A stretch of DNA of 64,000 nt, taken from positions 3,844,001 to 3,908,000 of the forward strand of contig NZ_VFOZ01000001.1 in assembly GCF_006716425.1 (NCBI RefSeq), given 5' to 3'. Under the pieces are notes generated by a model that was not told the origin of the DNA, did not search any database, and saw nothing but the letters and a program-made list of their open reading frames with translations. The stretch is from Actinoallomurus bryophytorum (lineage in GTDB: Bacteria > Actinomycetota > Actinomycetes > Streptosporangiales > Streptosporangiaceae). Each line of letters starts with the position of its first letter. Within the stretch, counting starts at the first letter, position 1. The position numbers were made by a program, and so were the translations under genes. This document shows positions 34,151-42,622 of the stretch, in pieces.

Positions 34151-34903
34151 TTACTGAAAGCCGAAGTCCTGCGTCCACCACGGCCCTCCCGAGCCGTACT
34201 CGACGCCGATTCCGACCGCCTTGAGGCTGCAGTTCAAGATGTTCGCCCGGTGTCCCGGACTGTTCATCCAGCCGGTGACGACCGCCTGTGCCGTGGCGTA
34301 TCCCTCGGCGATGTTCTCGGCGCCCGCCTGGGTGTAGCCGGCCGCCTTGATCCGGTCCCACGGCGTCTTGCCGTCGGGGGAGTTGTGCTCGAAGTAGTTG
34401 CGGACGTGCATGTCCTTGGAGTGTGCGCGGGCGGCGGTGCGCAGGCGCGAGTCGACGCGCAGGGCCGAGCAGCCGTTCTTGGTGCGCTGGACGTTCGTCA
34501 GCTGTACGGCCTGGGCCTCGGCGGACAGGTTCTTGCCCGGGGTCGCGGCGGTGCCGCCCTTCGGCTTCGGCTTCGCGGTGCGGACGACCTCGGCCGCCGC
34601 CAGGGGGCGGTGGCTGGAGCGGTGCGCACGCGGCTTGCCGTGGGAGGGAGCCGAGGTCGGTGGCTTCACGGCCGAACCCTCCGGGCTCGGGACCACTGCG
34701 GAGTCCGTGACGGGCTGGTCGGCGGGTGAGGGATGCGACGCGGTCACGTAGCGGTTGGCGGCGAACCCGGCGGCGACGAAGAACGCGATCGCCAGGATCA
34801 CGAACGCCTGGACGCGGCGCCTGATGGGGATCGAACGCTTGGCGGACAGGGGGTCCTCCAGGGGGCTGCGGAGGAGCAGCACTATAGAGGTGCTAACCAC
34901 CAT
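34151..34903 (-). CDS. Membrane-anchored CAP/SCP-domain protein (YkwD-like)
   Basis: 250 aa from ATG 34903. A basic stretch and one membrane helix (about 33-50, FVILAIAFFVAAGFAA) are followed by a Pro/Ser linker and a CAP domain at 128-250. CAP hallmarks are His161 (HSKDM), GAENIAEGY, WMNSPGHRANIL and WWTQDFG. Bacterial CAP proteins are secreted; their activity is unclear. The start is uncertain: a CTG 54 nt downstream has a better Shine-Dalgarno (GGAGGACCC), and TATAGT overlaps the N-terminal codons. It is the first of three leftward genes with related architecture. Confidence 0.85.
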   Translation of the reverse strand: MVVSTSIVLLLRSPLEDPLSAKRSIPIRRRVQAFVILAIAFFVAAGFAANRYVTASHPSPADQPVTDSAVVPSPEGSAVKPPTSAPSHGKPRAHRSSHRPLAAAEVVRTAKPKPKGGTAATPGKNLSAEAQAVQLTNVQRTKNGCSALRVDSRLRTAARAHSKDMHVRNYFEHNSPDGKTPWDRIKAAGYTQAGAENIAEGYATAQAVVTGWMNSPGHRANILNCSLKAVGIGVEYGSGGPWWTQDFGFQ

Positions 34904-35157
34904 CGAGCGCGCCGTTCTGGAGTAATACCTGCTATATGCTGTAAAAAGGACGAACGCATGATCGTCCAAAGCGATGGCAGGGGACGGCTGACGCCGCCCG
35001 CTTTGACCCGCACGTAAGCGGGCCGGTATCCTGCCAGTTCGTTGTGTGCGTCAGCGTGCCCGTACTTCGGGTCGCTTGACCATCGGGCCTGCGACGGACG
35101 TCGCCCGTCCCGCAATCCTGTCTCTGTTGTCAGACCACGAAACGAAGGCTTACGACC

Positions 35158-35601
35158 GTGCGCACCTACACCCCTAAGCCCACTGACGTCGAACGTCAGT
35201 GGCACGTCATCGACGCGACCGATGTCGTGCTGGGTCGGCTCGCCAGCCAGGTCGCGACGTTGCTTCGGGGTAAGCACAAGCCCATCTATGCGCCACACCT
35301 CGACACGGGCGACTTCGTGATCATCGTCAACGCCGGCAAGGTGGCGGTGTCGGGCAAGAAGCTGGAGCAGAAGAAGGCCTACCGCCACTCGGGTTACCCC
35401 GGCGGCCTGCGCGCGATCGCCTACTCCGACCTCATGGAGAAGCACCCGGAGCGCGCCGTCGAGAAGGCGATCAAGGGCATGCTCCCCAAAAACACGCTGG
35501 GTCGGCAGATGTTCAGCAAGCTGAAGGTCTACGCCGGTCCCGAGCACCCGCACCAGGCCCAGCAGCCGGTGCCCTACGACATCAAGCAGATCGCGCAGTG
35601 A
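35158..35601 (+). CDS. rplM: 50S ribosomal protein L13
   Basis: 147 aa. L13 is an early 50S assembly protein. [39 protein letters not shown] and [20 protein letters not shown] are diagnostic. The start is GTG 35158. It pairs with rpsI 34 nt downstream. The 254-nt gap upstream has AT-rich -10-like sequence at about 34920-34945 but no gene. Confidence 0.98.
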   Translation: MRTYTPKPTDVERQWHVIDATDVVLGRLASQVATLLRGKHKPIYAPHLDTGDFVIIVNAGKVAVSGKKLEQKKAYRHSGYPGGLRAIAYSDLMEKHPERAVEKAIKGMLPKNTLGRQMFSKLKVYAGPEHPHQAQQPVPYDIKQIAQ

Positions 35602-35635
35602 CGCGCGGCGTCGAGAACAGATCCTGAGGAGTCCT

Positions 35636-36145
35636 GTGGCTGAGTCCACCGGTGTCGAGACGCCCATCGAGGGCGCCGCCGAGTTCGAAGAGTACGTGGG
35701 GGACTACACCTCCGAGTCCGCTGAGGTCGTCGCCGAGGAGACCCCCCAACCGGTGCTGACCGGTCCGGCCGCCGCCACCGGGCGCCGCAAGCAGGCCATC
35801 GCGCGCGTCCGCATCGTCCCGGGCACCGGGAAGTGGACGATCAACGGTCGTACTCTCGACGCGTACTTCCCCAACAAGGTCCACCAGCAGGTCGTGAACG
35901 AGCCGTTCGTGACGCTGAGCCTCGAGGACCAGTTCGACGTGATCGCGCTGGTCCACGGCGGTGGCGTCACCGGCCAGGCCGGCGCGCTGCGCCTGGGCAT
36001 CGCCCGTTCGCTGCAGCTCGTCGACGCCGACAACCGCCCGCCGCTCAAGAAGGCCGGCTTCCTCACCCGTGACCCGCGGGCGAAGGAGCGCAAGAAGTAC
36101 GGCCTGAAGAAGGCACGTAAGGCTCCGCAGTACAGCAAGCGTTGA
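35636..36145 (+). CDS. rpsI: 30S ribosomal protein S9 with acidic N-terminal extension
   Basis: 169 aa. The S9 core begins near residue 42 ([19 protein letters not shown]) and ends with the P-site tail KAPQYSKR. The first 40 residues are acidic and disordered, an extension seen in other actinobacteria. GTG 35636 has GAGGAG 5 nt upstream. It is the last gene of the rplM-rpsI operon. Confidence 0.98.
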   Translation: MAESTGVETPIEGAAEFEEYVGDYTSESAEVVAEETPQPVLTGPAAATGRRKQAIARVRIVPGTGKWTINGRTLDAYFPNKVHQQVVNEPFVTLSLEDQFDVIALVHGGGVTGQAGALRLGIARSLQLVDADNRPPLKKAGFLTRDPRAKERKKYGLKKARKAPQYSKR

Positions 36146-36150
36146 TCGGC

Positions 36151-36202
36151 CCTGTGCGGCGATCCACCGGTCCGGCTCTGCCGGGCGGAATCGCCGCACA
36201 GG
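36151..36202 (+). terminator. Terminator after rpsI
   Basis: A perfect 13-bp outer stem (CCTGTGCGGCGAT / ATCGCCGCACAGG) encloses a 26-nt loop with an inner CCGG hairpin. It starts 5 nt after the rpsI stop. A second hairpin (CGGCGGTT ... CCGCCG) follows at about 36206-36236. Confidence 0.75.
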
Positions 36203-36296
36203 ACTTCGGCGGTTCCGTAAATCCACGGGACCGCCGATCGCTTTGTTCTAGGGCCGGCGGGCCGGCCGTTCCATGCGCGACCGTGGGGTGTTAACA

Positions 36297-37637
36297 GTGT
36301 CACGTCTGTTCGGAACCGACGGTATTCGTGGGGTCGCCAACCGTGACCTGACGGCCCGGCTCGCCCTCGACCTGTCGGTCGCGGCCGCACGCGTGCTCGG
36401 CGAGGTGGGCGCCTTCGAAGGACACCGCCCGGTCGCCGTCGTGGGCCGGGATCCGCGCGCCTCCGGTGAGTTCCTCGAGGCCGCCGTCGTGGCCGGGCTG
36501 GCCTCGGCCGGCGTCGACGTGCTCCGCCTCGGCGTACTCCCGACGCCCGCCGTCGCCTACCTCACGCAGTCACTCGGCGCCGACCTCGGCGTCATGCTGT
36601 CGGCCTCGCACAACCCCGCGCCCGACAACGGCATCAAGTTCTTCGGGCGCGGTGGGCACAAGCTCGCCGACCAGATCGAGGACCAGATCGAGGCCCATCT
36701 CGGTGAGGACTGGGCCGGCCCGACCGGCTCCCGAGTCGGCCGCGTACGCGAGGCCCAGGGCGAGGTCGAGAGCTACATCGCGCATCTGCTGTCCACGCTG
36801 CCGGGCTCGCTCGACGGCGTACGGGTCGTGGTGGACTGCGCGCACGGCGCCGCGTCCGGCGTCTCGCCCGAGGCGATGCGCCGCGCCGGTGCCAGCGTCG
36901 TCGCCATCGGCGCCTCCCCGGACGGCCTGAACATCAACGACGGCTGCGGCTCCACCCACCTGGAGTCCCTGCAGCGTGCCGTGATCGAGCACGGTGCCGA
37001 CGTCGGCATCGCCCACGACGGCGACGCCGACCGCTGCCTGGCCGTCACCGCCTCGGGCGAGGCGATCGACGGTGACCAGATCATGGCGATCCTGGCGGTC
37101 GAGCTCCGCGAGTCCGGCCGCCTTCCCCACGACACGGTCGTGGCGACGGTCATGTCCAACCTGGGTTTCAAGCTCGCCATGCGCGAGGAGGGCCTCAACG
37201 TCGTCGAGACGACCGTCGGCGACCGGTACGTCCTGGAGGCCATGAAAGCGGGCGGCTACTCCTTCGGCGGTGAGCAGTCCGGCCACGTGATCATGCTCGA
37301 CCACGCCACCACCGGGGACGGCGTCCTGACCGGCCTGCACCTGCTGGCCACGGTCGCCGGCCGCGGCCGGCCGCTGGACGAGCTGGCGAAGGTGATGACC
37401 CGCCTGCCGCAGGTCCTCATCAACGTCAAGAACGTCGACAAGTCCCGCGCGAAGACCTCACCGGAGCTCTCCGCGGCCGTCGAGGCCGTCGAGGCCGAGC
37501 TCGGCGAGTCCGGGCGGGTCCTGATCCGCCCCAGCGGCACCGAGCCGATGGTCCGCGTCATGGTCGAGGCCACCCACGAGGAGCAGGCCCGAGCCCTGGC
37601 CGAGCGCCTCGCCGAGGTCGTCCGCACCGCCCTGTGA
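36297..37637 (+). CDS. glmM: Phosphoglucosamine mutase
   Basis: 446 aa. It converts glucosamine-6-phosphate to glucosamine-1-phosphate for UDP-GlcNAc. [17 protein letters not shown] opens the protein. The phosphoserine loop is [16 protein letters not shown], the Mg loop DGDADRC, and the phosphate-binding loop [15 protein letters not shown] 36297 is chosen because the family starts right before [10 protein letters not shown]. It is functionally linked to glmS at 45.6-47.5 kb. Confidence 0.97.
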   Translation: MSRLFGTDGIRGVANRDLTARLALDLSVAAARVLGEVGAFEGHRPVAVVGRDPRASGEFLEAAVVAGLASAGVDVLRLGVLPTPAVAYLTQSLGADLGVMLSASHNPAPDNGIKFFGRGGHKLADQIEDQIEAHLGEDWAGPTGSRVGRVREAQGEVESYIAHLLSTLPGSLDGVRVVVDCAHGAASGVSPEAMRRAGASVVAIGASPDGLNINDGCGSTHLESLQRAVIEHGADVGIAHDGDADRCLAVTASGEAIDGDQIMAILAVELRESGRLPHDTVVATVMSNLGFKLAMREEGLNVVETTVGDRYVLEAMKAGGYSFGGEQSGHVIMLDHATTGDGVLTGLHLLATVAGRGRPLDELAKVMTRLPQVLINVKNVDKSRAKTSPELSAAVEAVEAELGESGRVLIRPSGTEPMVRVMVEATHEEQARALAERLAEVVRTAL

Positions 37638-37641
37638 GACC

Positions 37642-37669
37642 CGGGTACGGACCGGGCGGTCCGTACCCG
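37642..37669. terminator. Bidirectional terminator between glmM and the reductase remnant
   Basis: A perfect 12-bp stem (CGGGTACGGACC / GGTCCGTACCCG) with GGGC loop, between two convergent reading frames. Confidence 0.8.
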
Positions 37670-37676
37670 ATCCACC

Positions 37677-38138
37677 TCAGTAACGAGCGTCGACGACCTG
37701 GCCGGCCAGCGCGTCGAGTGTGGTGAGGTCCTCGGCCGACAGACCGGCGTCGAGCGCGGCGGCGTTCTGCTCCAGCCGGTGTGCGTTCTTGGTGCCCGGG
37801 ATCGGCACGACCGGCACCCCGAGCCTCGGCGCCTGCGCGCTCACCCAGGCCAGCGCGACCTGCGCCGCCGTGACCTGCCTGGCCTCGGCGATGCTCGTGT
37901 TCGCCCGTGCCGCCTCGGCGGCGAAGCGAGGGAGACGGCGCCGGGCGTTCTCGGCGCCCAGAGAGTCCACATCGACGGTCCCGGCGAGGAAGCCTCGCCC
38001 GAGCGGCGAGTAGGCCACCAGGCCGACGCCCAGCTCGCGCAGCGCGCCGAGCACCGTGGTCTCGGGGTCGCGCGTCCACACCGAGTACTCCGACTGTACG
38101 GCCGCGATCGGGTGGATCGCGTGGGCGCGGCGCAGCTC
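37677..38138 (-). pseudogene. Aldo/keto reductase, C-terminal half only
   Basis: About 154 codons of an aldo/keto reductase C-terminal half remain: ELRRAHAIHPIAAVQSEYSV, VAYSPLGRGFLAG, VALAWVSAQ and VPIPGTKNAHRLEQN. The N-terminal half, which carries the Asp/Tyr/Lys/His catalytic residues in this family, is missing. Homology stops at about 38138, exactly where a rightward regulator remnant begins. An internal ATG (38081) could start a 134-aa piece, but it would be inactive. Confidence 0.85.
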
Positions 38139-38712
38139 GCGATGCTCGGGGCATCAGCACCGAGTACTACACGCGGCTGGAGCAGGGCCGTGACCATCAC
38201 CCGTCCGCACAGGTGCTGGACGCGGTCGCCGGCGCCCTGTGGCTGGACCACGACGCGACCGCCCACCTGCACGACCTCGCCAGGCCCGCGCCGAGGCGGC
38301 GACGGTGACAACGCCGCTCCGAGCACCTACGGCCCGGCATCGAGCGGCTGCTCGACTCCTGGCAGCGGACGCCCGCCTACGTCCAGGGCCGCTACATGGA
38401 CATCCTCGCCGCGAACCCACCGGCGATGACGCTGTCGCCGATGTTCTGCCCGGAGGCCGACATCGTGCGCACGGCCTTCCTCGACCCGACCGTGCGAGAT
38501 CTCTTCCCGGAATGGGAGACGAGAGCGGGGGACGCCGTGTCGGCCCTGCCGGCGCCTGGTCGGCCCGGACGTCGACGATCCCCGGCTGACGGAGCTCGTG
38601 GGAGAGCTTTCGGCCCGGAGCGAGGACTTCCGCCGTCTGTGGTCCCGTCACGACGTACGTCCCCAGATCGGCGGCGGCGTCCACAAGATGCGCCACCCCC
38701 AAGTGGGAGAGC
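38133..38712 (+). pseudogene. XRE/MmyB-family regulator remnant with nonsense and frameshift
   Basis: The sequence reads QLAML, then after a 1-nt shift GISTEYYTRLEQGR, HPSAQVLDAVAGALWLD, then an in-frame TGA at 38306. The same frame resumes with LRPGIERLLDSWQRTPAYVQ and FLDPTVRDLFPEWETRAGDA. A second frameshift near 38545 leads to DVDDPRLTELVGELSARSED and MRHPQVGE. This is the order of an XRE helix-turn-helix plus MmyB-like domain, as in the intact gene at 50.1 kb. It lacks the first helices and the extreme C-terminus. Confidence 0.85.
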
Positions 38713-38752
38713 ATTCATGGAGCAGCCCCGAACTCCAAAGGAGATCGACGCG

Positions 38753-39538
38753 ATGTCGGAAGTCACCGCTCGGCAGGTCGGCCGGTTCTACGACGAGGTA
38801 GCCGACACGACGGCGTTACTCCTGGGAGACGCCATCCACCTTGGCTACTGGCCGGACGGCGCCGAGCACCTCACCTTCGAGCAGGCCCAAGACGGACTCA
38901 CCCGCCTCATCGGCGCCGGACTGGACCTCGGCCCCGGCGACCGGCTCCTCGACGTCGGTTGCGGCACCGGCCAGCCTGCCGCGCTGCTGGCTCGCGAGAA
39001 CGGTTGCGGCGTCGTCGGGATCACTCTCAGCGAGAGGCAACGCGCGACCGCCTCCGCCAGGGCGGAACCCGGCCAGGAGTATCTTCTGGCCGACCTCATG
39101 GAGATGTCGTTTCCCGAGAGCTCCTTCGATGCCGCCTGCATGATCGAATCGCTGCTGCACATGCCGGACAAACTCGGGGCGCTGCGCGAGGTGGCGCGCC
39201 TGCTCCGGCCCGGTGGCCGGCTCGCCATCGCGGACCTGTTCGAGTACGAGGCAGGCTCGCGATCGCCCTTCGCCATGCTCCCCCCTGACGTCGGCGAGCT
39301 GGTCCGGCAGGCCGGGTTCGAGGGCGTGGAGGTCACCGACGTCACGGCGCGGACGGCACGATCCACGGAGATGTTCTTGCACAGACTGACGGAGCGGAGG
39401 TCGTCCGTCGCCGAGGTCTGCCCGCCCGGCCTCCTCGAAATGATCGAACTGGCCGCACGATGGCTGGCCGACGCCATGGGGACCCAGATCGGCTATCTCG
39501 TGCTCACCGCTCGCAGAGGCGACCCGTCGCTGGGGTGA
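38753..39538 (+). CDS. SAM-dependent methyltransferase (type 11)
   Basis: 261 aa. Motif I is LLDVGCGTGQPAALLA, followed by the acidic VVGITLSERQ and LREVARLLRPGGRLAIADLF. The N-terminal GRFYDEVADTTALLLGDAIH resembles small-molecule methyltransferases of secondary metabolism (the sterol- or rifamycin-methyltransferase group); the substrate is unknown. ATG 38753 is preferred for AAAGGAG 9 nt upstream; ATG 38717 would add 12 residues. It lies directly downstream of the broken regulator and ends at a bidirectional terminator. Confidence 0.85.
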   Translation: MSEVTARQVGRFYDEVADTTALLLGDAIHLGYWPDGAEHLTFEQAQDGLTRLIGAGLDLGPGDRLLDVGCGTGQPAALLARENGCGVVGITLSERQRATASARAEPGQEYLLADLMEMSFPESSFDAACMIESLLHMPDKLGALREVARLLRPGGRLAIADLFEYEAGSRSPFAMLPPDVGELVRQAGFEGVEVTDVTARTARSTEMFLHRLTERRSSVAEVCPPGLLEMIELAARWLADAMGTQIGYLVLTARRGDPSLG

Positions 39539-39544
39539 GAGTAC

Positions 39545-39600
39545 GAGGTCTCCGGTGTTCGGATTCGTCTGGTCGATGAACCCTGAACACCGGAGACCTC
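39545..39600. terminator. Bidirectional terminator
   Basis: A perfect 16-bp stem (GAGGTCTCCGGTGTTC / GAACACCGGAGACCTC) with a 24-nt loop sits between the methyltransferase and the convergent ABC operon. Confidence 0.85.
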
Positions 39601-39639
39601 ACCACGTACGGACCGCCGCACAGCGGACTTCGAGAGGCC

Positions 39640-40356
39640 CTAGTCGGTGCCGGTGATGGCCAGGGTGCGCAGTTTCCAGCCGGCGAACACGACGCCGAGG
39701 ATGGTCAGGACGATCAGCAGCGGGACCGCGGTGGAGCCGTGGATCTCGGAGGTGACCGCGGTCGCGTTGGTGCCCAGGTCGGTGACCGAGATGGCCCACT
39801 GCCGGATCGACAGCGTCCTGGCGCCCGGGGCGTACCTGGCGAGGAGGTTCTCCCACACCAGGATGTAGATCAGCCCGATCGTCACGGCGAACCGGCTGAG
39901 CACCGCGATGGCGATGAACAGCGCGCAGTACGCGATGCCGCCCACGAGGGCACCGAGGGCGAAGCCCGTCGCCAGGCCCGCCGTCAGGCCGTTCAGGATC
40001 ACGGCGGAGATGAAGATCGGCACCACACCGAAGCCGATCACCAGGGCGACCGCGACCAGGTACTTGGTGGTCGAGATGATCGGGCGCGCGATCGGCTTGG
40101 TCATGAGGTACATGATCTGGCCGTCGTCGATCTCCGGGGCGATCACTCCGGTGCCGGCGAGCAGGGCCAGCAGCGGCAGCAGCGCGTCCAGGCCGAACTT
40201 TGTCAGCAGCCCCGTCGCGGTGTCCAGGTCGTTGTAGCCGGTGAGCCGGATGATGATGCTGAGCAGCAGCAGGACGGCCGGCAGGAGGAAGAGCAGCAAC
40301 GCCCGCCGCCGTCCGAGCATGCCGCGGAACGTGATGTACGCGATGGTGGGGTTCAT
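39640..40356 (-). CDS. ABC-2 type transporter permease
   Basis: 238 aa with about six membrane helices. The first is LLLFLLPAVLLLLSIII; IAPEIDDGQIMYLMTKPIAR is the ABC-2 permease signature. It should pair with the ATPase at 41680-42591, but a tnpB element now separates them by 1.3 kb. The ATG has only a weak ribosome-binding site, so it was probably translated by coupling or readthrough. Expression may be lowered since the insertion. Confidence 0.88.
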   Translation of the reverse strand: MNPTIAYITFRGMLGRRRALLLFLLPAVLLLLSIIIRLTGYNDLDTATGLLTKFGLDALLPLLALLAGTGVIAPEIDDGQIMYLMTKPIARPIISTTKYLVAVALVIGFGVVPIFISAVILNGLTAGLATGFALGALVGGIAYCALFIAIAVLSRFAVTIGLIYILVWENLLARYAPGARTLSIRQWAISVTDLGTNATAVTSEIHGSTAVPLLIVLTILGVVFAGWKLRTLAITGTD

Positions 40357-40420
40357 CGGCTGGGCGGCGTGAGGACTCCGGCCGTCAGATCGGGGAGGAA
40401 ACGCCGCTCCCTCCTCTTAA

Positions 40421-41683
40421 TGTCGGTGGTGGTCAATAGCGTGTTCGCATGCGGTTCCGGCTCCAGCCCACGCACACCCAAGAGCAGGTGTTGCTGGAGC
40501 ATTGCGCACAGGCCCGTTTCATGTGGAATCTTGCGGTGGAACAGCATGCGTCCTGGCGTCCGGGACGGGCGGGTGCACCGGGCTATGGGGAGCATTCTCG
40601 CCAGCTGACCGAAGCCAGGAAGGCATTCGGGTGGCTGGCCGCGGGATCGCAGACGGTGCAACAGCAGGCGCTGCGGGACTTCGCCCAGGCCATGTTCCAT
40701 TTCTTCGCCGGGACGCACCGGCGGCCGACGTGGCGTAAGGCGGATCGGCATGAAGGGTTCCGCATCGTCGGGCGGCGTGGCCGCCATTGGGATGTGCGTC
40801 GTCTGTCGCGAAAGATGGGCGAGGTGCGGGTTCCCAAGGTGGGCTGGGTGCGGTTCCGCTGGTCCCGCATGGTTCCCGATGAGGTCAAGTCGCTCCGGGT
40901 GACCAGGGACCGGGCGGGGCGCCGGCATATCGCGTTCGCATTGATCCCACCATCGATGACCGGACCGGGCACCGGTGAGGTTGTGGGAGTGGACCGTGGT
41001 GTGACCGTTTCGGCTGCGCTGTCGACCGGCGAGCTGTTGTCGGTACCCGGTCTGCGCGACGGTGAGGCGAAGCGTCTGCTGCGGCTCCAGCGGAGGCTGG
41101 CTCGTGCGAAGCCGGGATCGAACCGCCGAGAGCGTGTCAAGACCGCGATCGGCCGGTTGAAGAGCCGTGAGACCGATCGGCGTACGGACTGGGCGGAGAA
41201 GACCTCCACTGATCTGGCCCGCCGCTTCGACACAGTCCGCGTCGAAGATCTGAAGATCAAGACCATGGTGCGTTCGGCCCGTGGCACCGTTGAGGTGCCG
41301 GGGAGGAACGTGCGGGCCAAGGCGGGACCGAACCGGTCCATCCACGCAGCCGGGTGGGGGCGGCTGGTGATGCGGCTGGAGGACAAGGCCCCGGGCCGGG
41401 CGGAGAGGATCGATCCCGCATACACGTCCCAGATCTGCAACGCCTGCGGGCACTGCGCAGCGGAAAGCCGTGAGAGCCAAGCGGTCTTTCGCTGTCGCGC
41501 CTGCGGGCATGCCGATCACGCGGATGTGAACGCGGCCAAGAACATCGCCGTCGGGCGGACGGTGACCGCGCGGGGAGGCCGGCCGTTGGGCGGGCCCGTG
41601 AACCGCGAACCTCAACTCGTTCCCTCCTCGGCGTAGGACATCGGGTTGGAATCCCCCGCTTTCAGGCGGTGGGAGGACGTCAA
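40421..41683 (+). mobile_element. tnpB-only IS200/IS605-type element
   Basis: Boundaries are inferred. The left end follows TTAA (40417-40420). The right end is the typical IS605-type hairpin (GGAATCCCCCGC, 6-nt loop, GCGGTGGGAGGACG) ending TCAA at 41680-41683. The element holds one gene, tnpB, and no Y1 transposase, so it would have to be moved in trans. It lies opposite to the interrupted ABC operon. Joining the flanks restores CCTCTTAAGAGG and a TAA stop for the ATPase. Confidence 0.75.
40449..41636 (+). CDS. tnpB: TnpB, RNA-guided RuvC-like nuclease of IS200/IS605 elements
   Basis: 395 aa. The N-terminal helix-turn-helix (QAREMWNLA-like: EHCAQARFMWNLAVEQ) and WED/REC region come first. 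RuvC-I is VGVDRGVTVSAAL, RuvC-II VRVEDLKIKTMV, and RuvC-III DHADVNAAKNIA. Two CxxC pairs (CNAC, CRAC) form the zinc finger. All three catalytic acids are present, so the nuclease may be active. TnpB cuts DNA using a guide RNA made from the element's right end. Full length with no frameshift. Confidence 0.92.
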   Translation: MRFRLQPTHTQEQVLLEHCAQARFMWNLAVEQHASWRPGRAGAPGYGEHSRQLTEARKAFGWLAAGSQTVQQQALRDFAQAMFHFFAGTHRRPTWRKADRHEGFRIVGRRGRHWDVRRLSRKMGEVRVPKVGWVRFRWSRMVPDEVKSLRVTRDRAGRRHIAFALIPPSMTGPGTGEVVGVDRGVTVSAALSTGELLSVPGLRDGEAKRLLRLQRRLARAKPGSNRRERVKTAIGRLKSRETDRRTDWAEKTSTDLARRFDTVRVEDLKIKTMVRSARGTVEVPGRNVRAKAGPNRSIHAAGWGRLVMRLEDKAPGRAERIDPAYTSQICNACGHCAAESRESQAVFRCRACGHADHADVNAAKNIAVGRTVTARGGRPLGGPVNREPQLVPSSA

Positions 41684-41703
41684 GAGGCCACCAAGTAGGA
41701 GAA
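41560..41703 (+). ncRNA. Predicted TnpB guide RNA (omega/reRNA)
   Basis: In known elements this RNA covers the 3' end of tnpB and the right-end hairpin, then runs 16-20 nt into flanking DNA as the guide. Here the hairpin is at 41649-41678, the end TCAA at 41683, and the guide would be about 41684-41703, inside the 3' end of the ATPase gene. The 5' limit is a guess. Confidence 0.4.
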
Positions 41704-42591
41704 GACGCTTTCGAGGGATTCGTCGGCCGGGGAGACCTCGAGCAGCCGGATGTCGGCCGTGCGGGCCGCCTGGGGGAGGAGCGAGGTGAAACGCAGGAAG
41801 TCGACCGCCTCGACCTGCAGACCGGTCGAGGTCAGCTCGACGCCTCGTGTCGAGTCGTCGGCGATCAGCACGGCCGCCAGGCGGCGGTCGTCGCTAGAGC
41901 GGATGGCGAACATGTGCGGCCGGTCGGTCATCAGCCGCCGGATGGCGCGGAAGTCGCCGGACGCGGCGTGGCGGCCGGCGATGATGACCTCGATGTGGTG
42001 CGCGAGCCGCTCGACCTCTTCGAGGATGTGCGAGCTGAACAGCACCGTACGGCCCTCGGCGGCCATCTTGCGGATCAGGTCCATCAGCTGGAGTCGCTGA
42101 CGGGGGTCCATTCCGTTGAACGGCTCGTCGAGCAGCAGCACCGGTGGATCGTGCACGAGTGCCGAGGCCATCTTGATGCGCTGCTTCATCCCCTTGGAGT
42201 ACGTGCCGATGGCGCGGTCCGCCGCGGCGGCCATCTCGACCATGCCGAGGGCGCGTTCGGCCGCCGCGTCGGGGTCGGACAGCTTGTGCAGTTTGGCCAT
42301 CGAGCGGACGAACTGCCGTCCGCTGAGGAAGTCGTACGCCGCCTCCCGCTCGGGCACCAGGCCGATGTGCCGGTACACCGAGGGGTTCTTCCAGATCCGC
42401 TGTCCGTCGATGCCGACCTGACCGTTGGAGGGGGCGAGGAAGCCGCCCATCATGTGGATGAGCGTGGACTTGCCGGCGCCGTTGGGGCCGAGCAGGCCGG
42501 TGACGCCCGGCCCGACGGTCATCGTCACGCCGTTGACGGCGACCACGTTGCCGTACCACCGGGAGACATCCCGGAGTTCGAGGACACTCAC
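41680..42591 (-). CDS. ABC transporter ATP-binding protein, second of operon
   Basis: 303 aa. Walker A is GPNGAGKS, the signature is YSKGMKQ, Walker B VLLLDEP, with SSHILEEV after. It pairs with permease 39640-40356. The last codons are GTG GCC TCT TGA; the TGA is provided by the right end of the tnpB element. The pre-insertion stop would have been TAA at the same codon, so the protein is unchanged. It starts 31 nt after the upstream permease. Confidence 0.93.
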   Translation of the reverse strand: MSVLELRDVSRWYGNVVAVNGVTMTVGPGVTGLLGPNGAGKSTLIHMMGGFLAPSNGQVGIDGQRIWKNPSVYRHIGLVPEREAAYDFLSGRQFVRSMAKLHKLSDPDAAAERALGMVEMAAAADRAIGTYSKGMKQRIKMASALVHDPPVLLLDEPFNGMDPRQRLQLMDLIRKMAAEGRTVLFSSHILEEVERLAHHIEVIIAGRHAASGDFRAIRRLMTDRPHMFAIRSSDDRRLAAVLIADDSTRGVELTSTGLQVEAVDFLRFTSLLPQAARTADIRLLEVSPADESLESVFSYLVAS

Positions 42592-42622
42592 GGTGACTCC
42601 AGATCGTCCGCGCGCTGACAGG

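Noticed and set aside
40353-41615. 420-codon leftward frame opposite tnpB
   Set aside because: It is an antisense shadow. TnpB on the plus strand has all RuvC and zinc-finger motifs.
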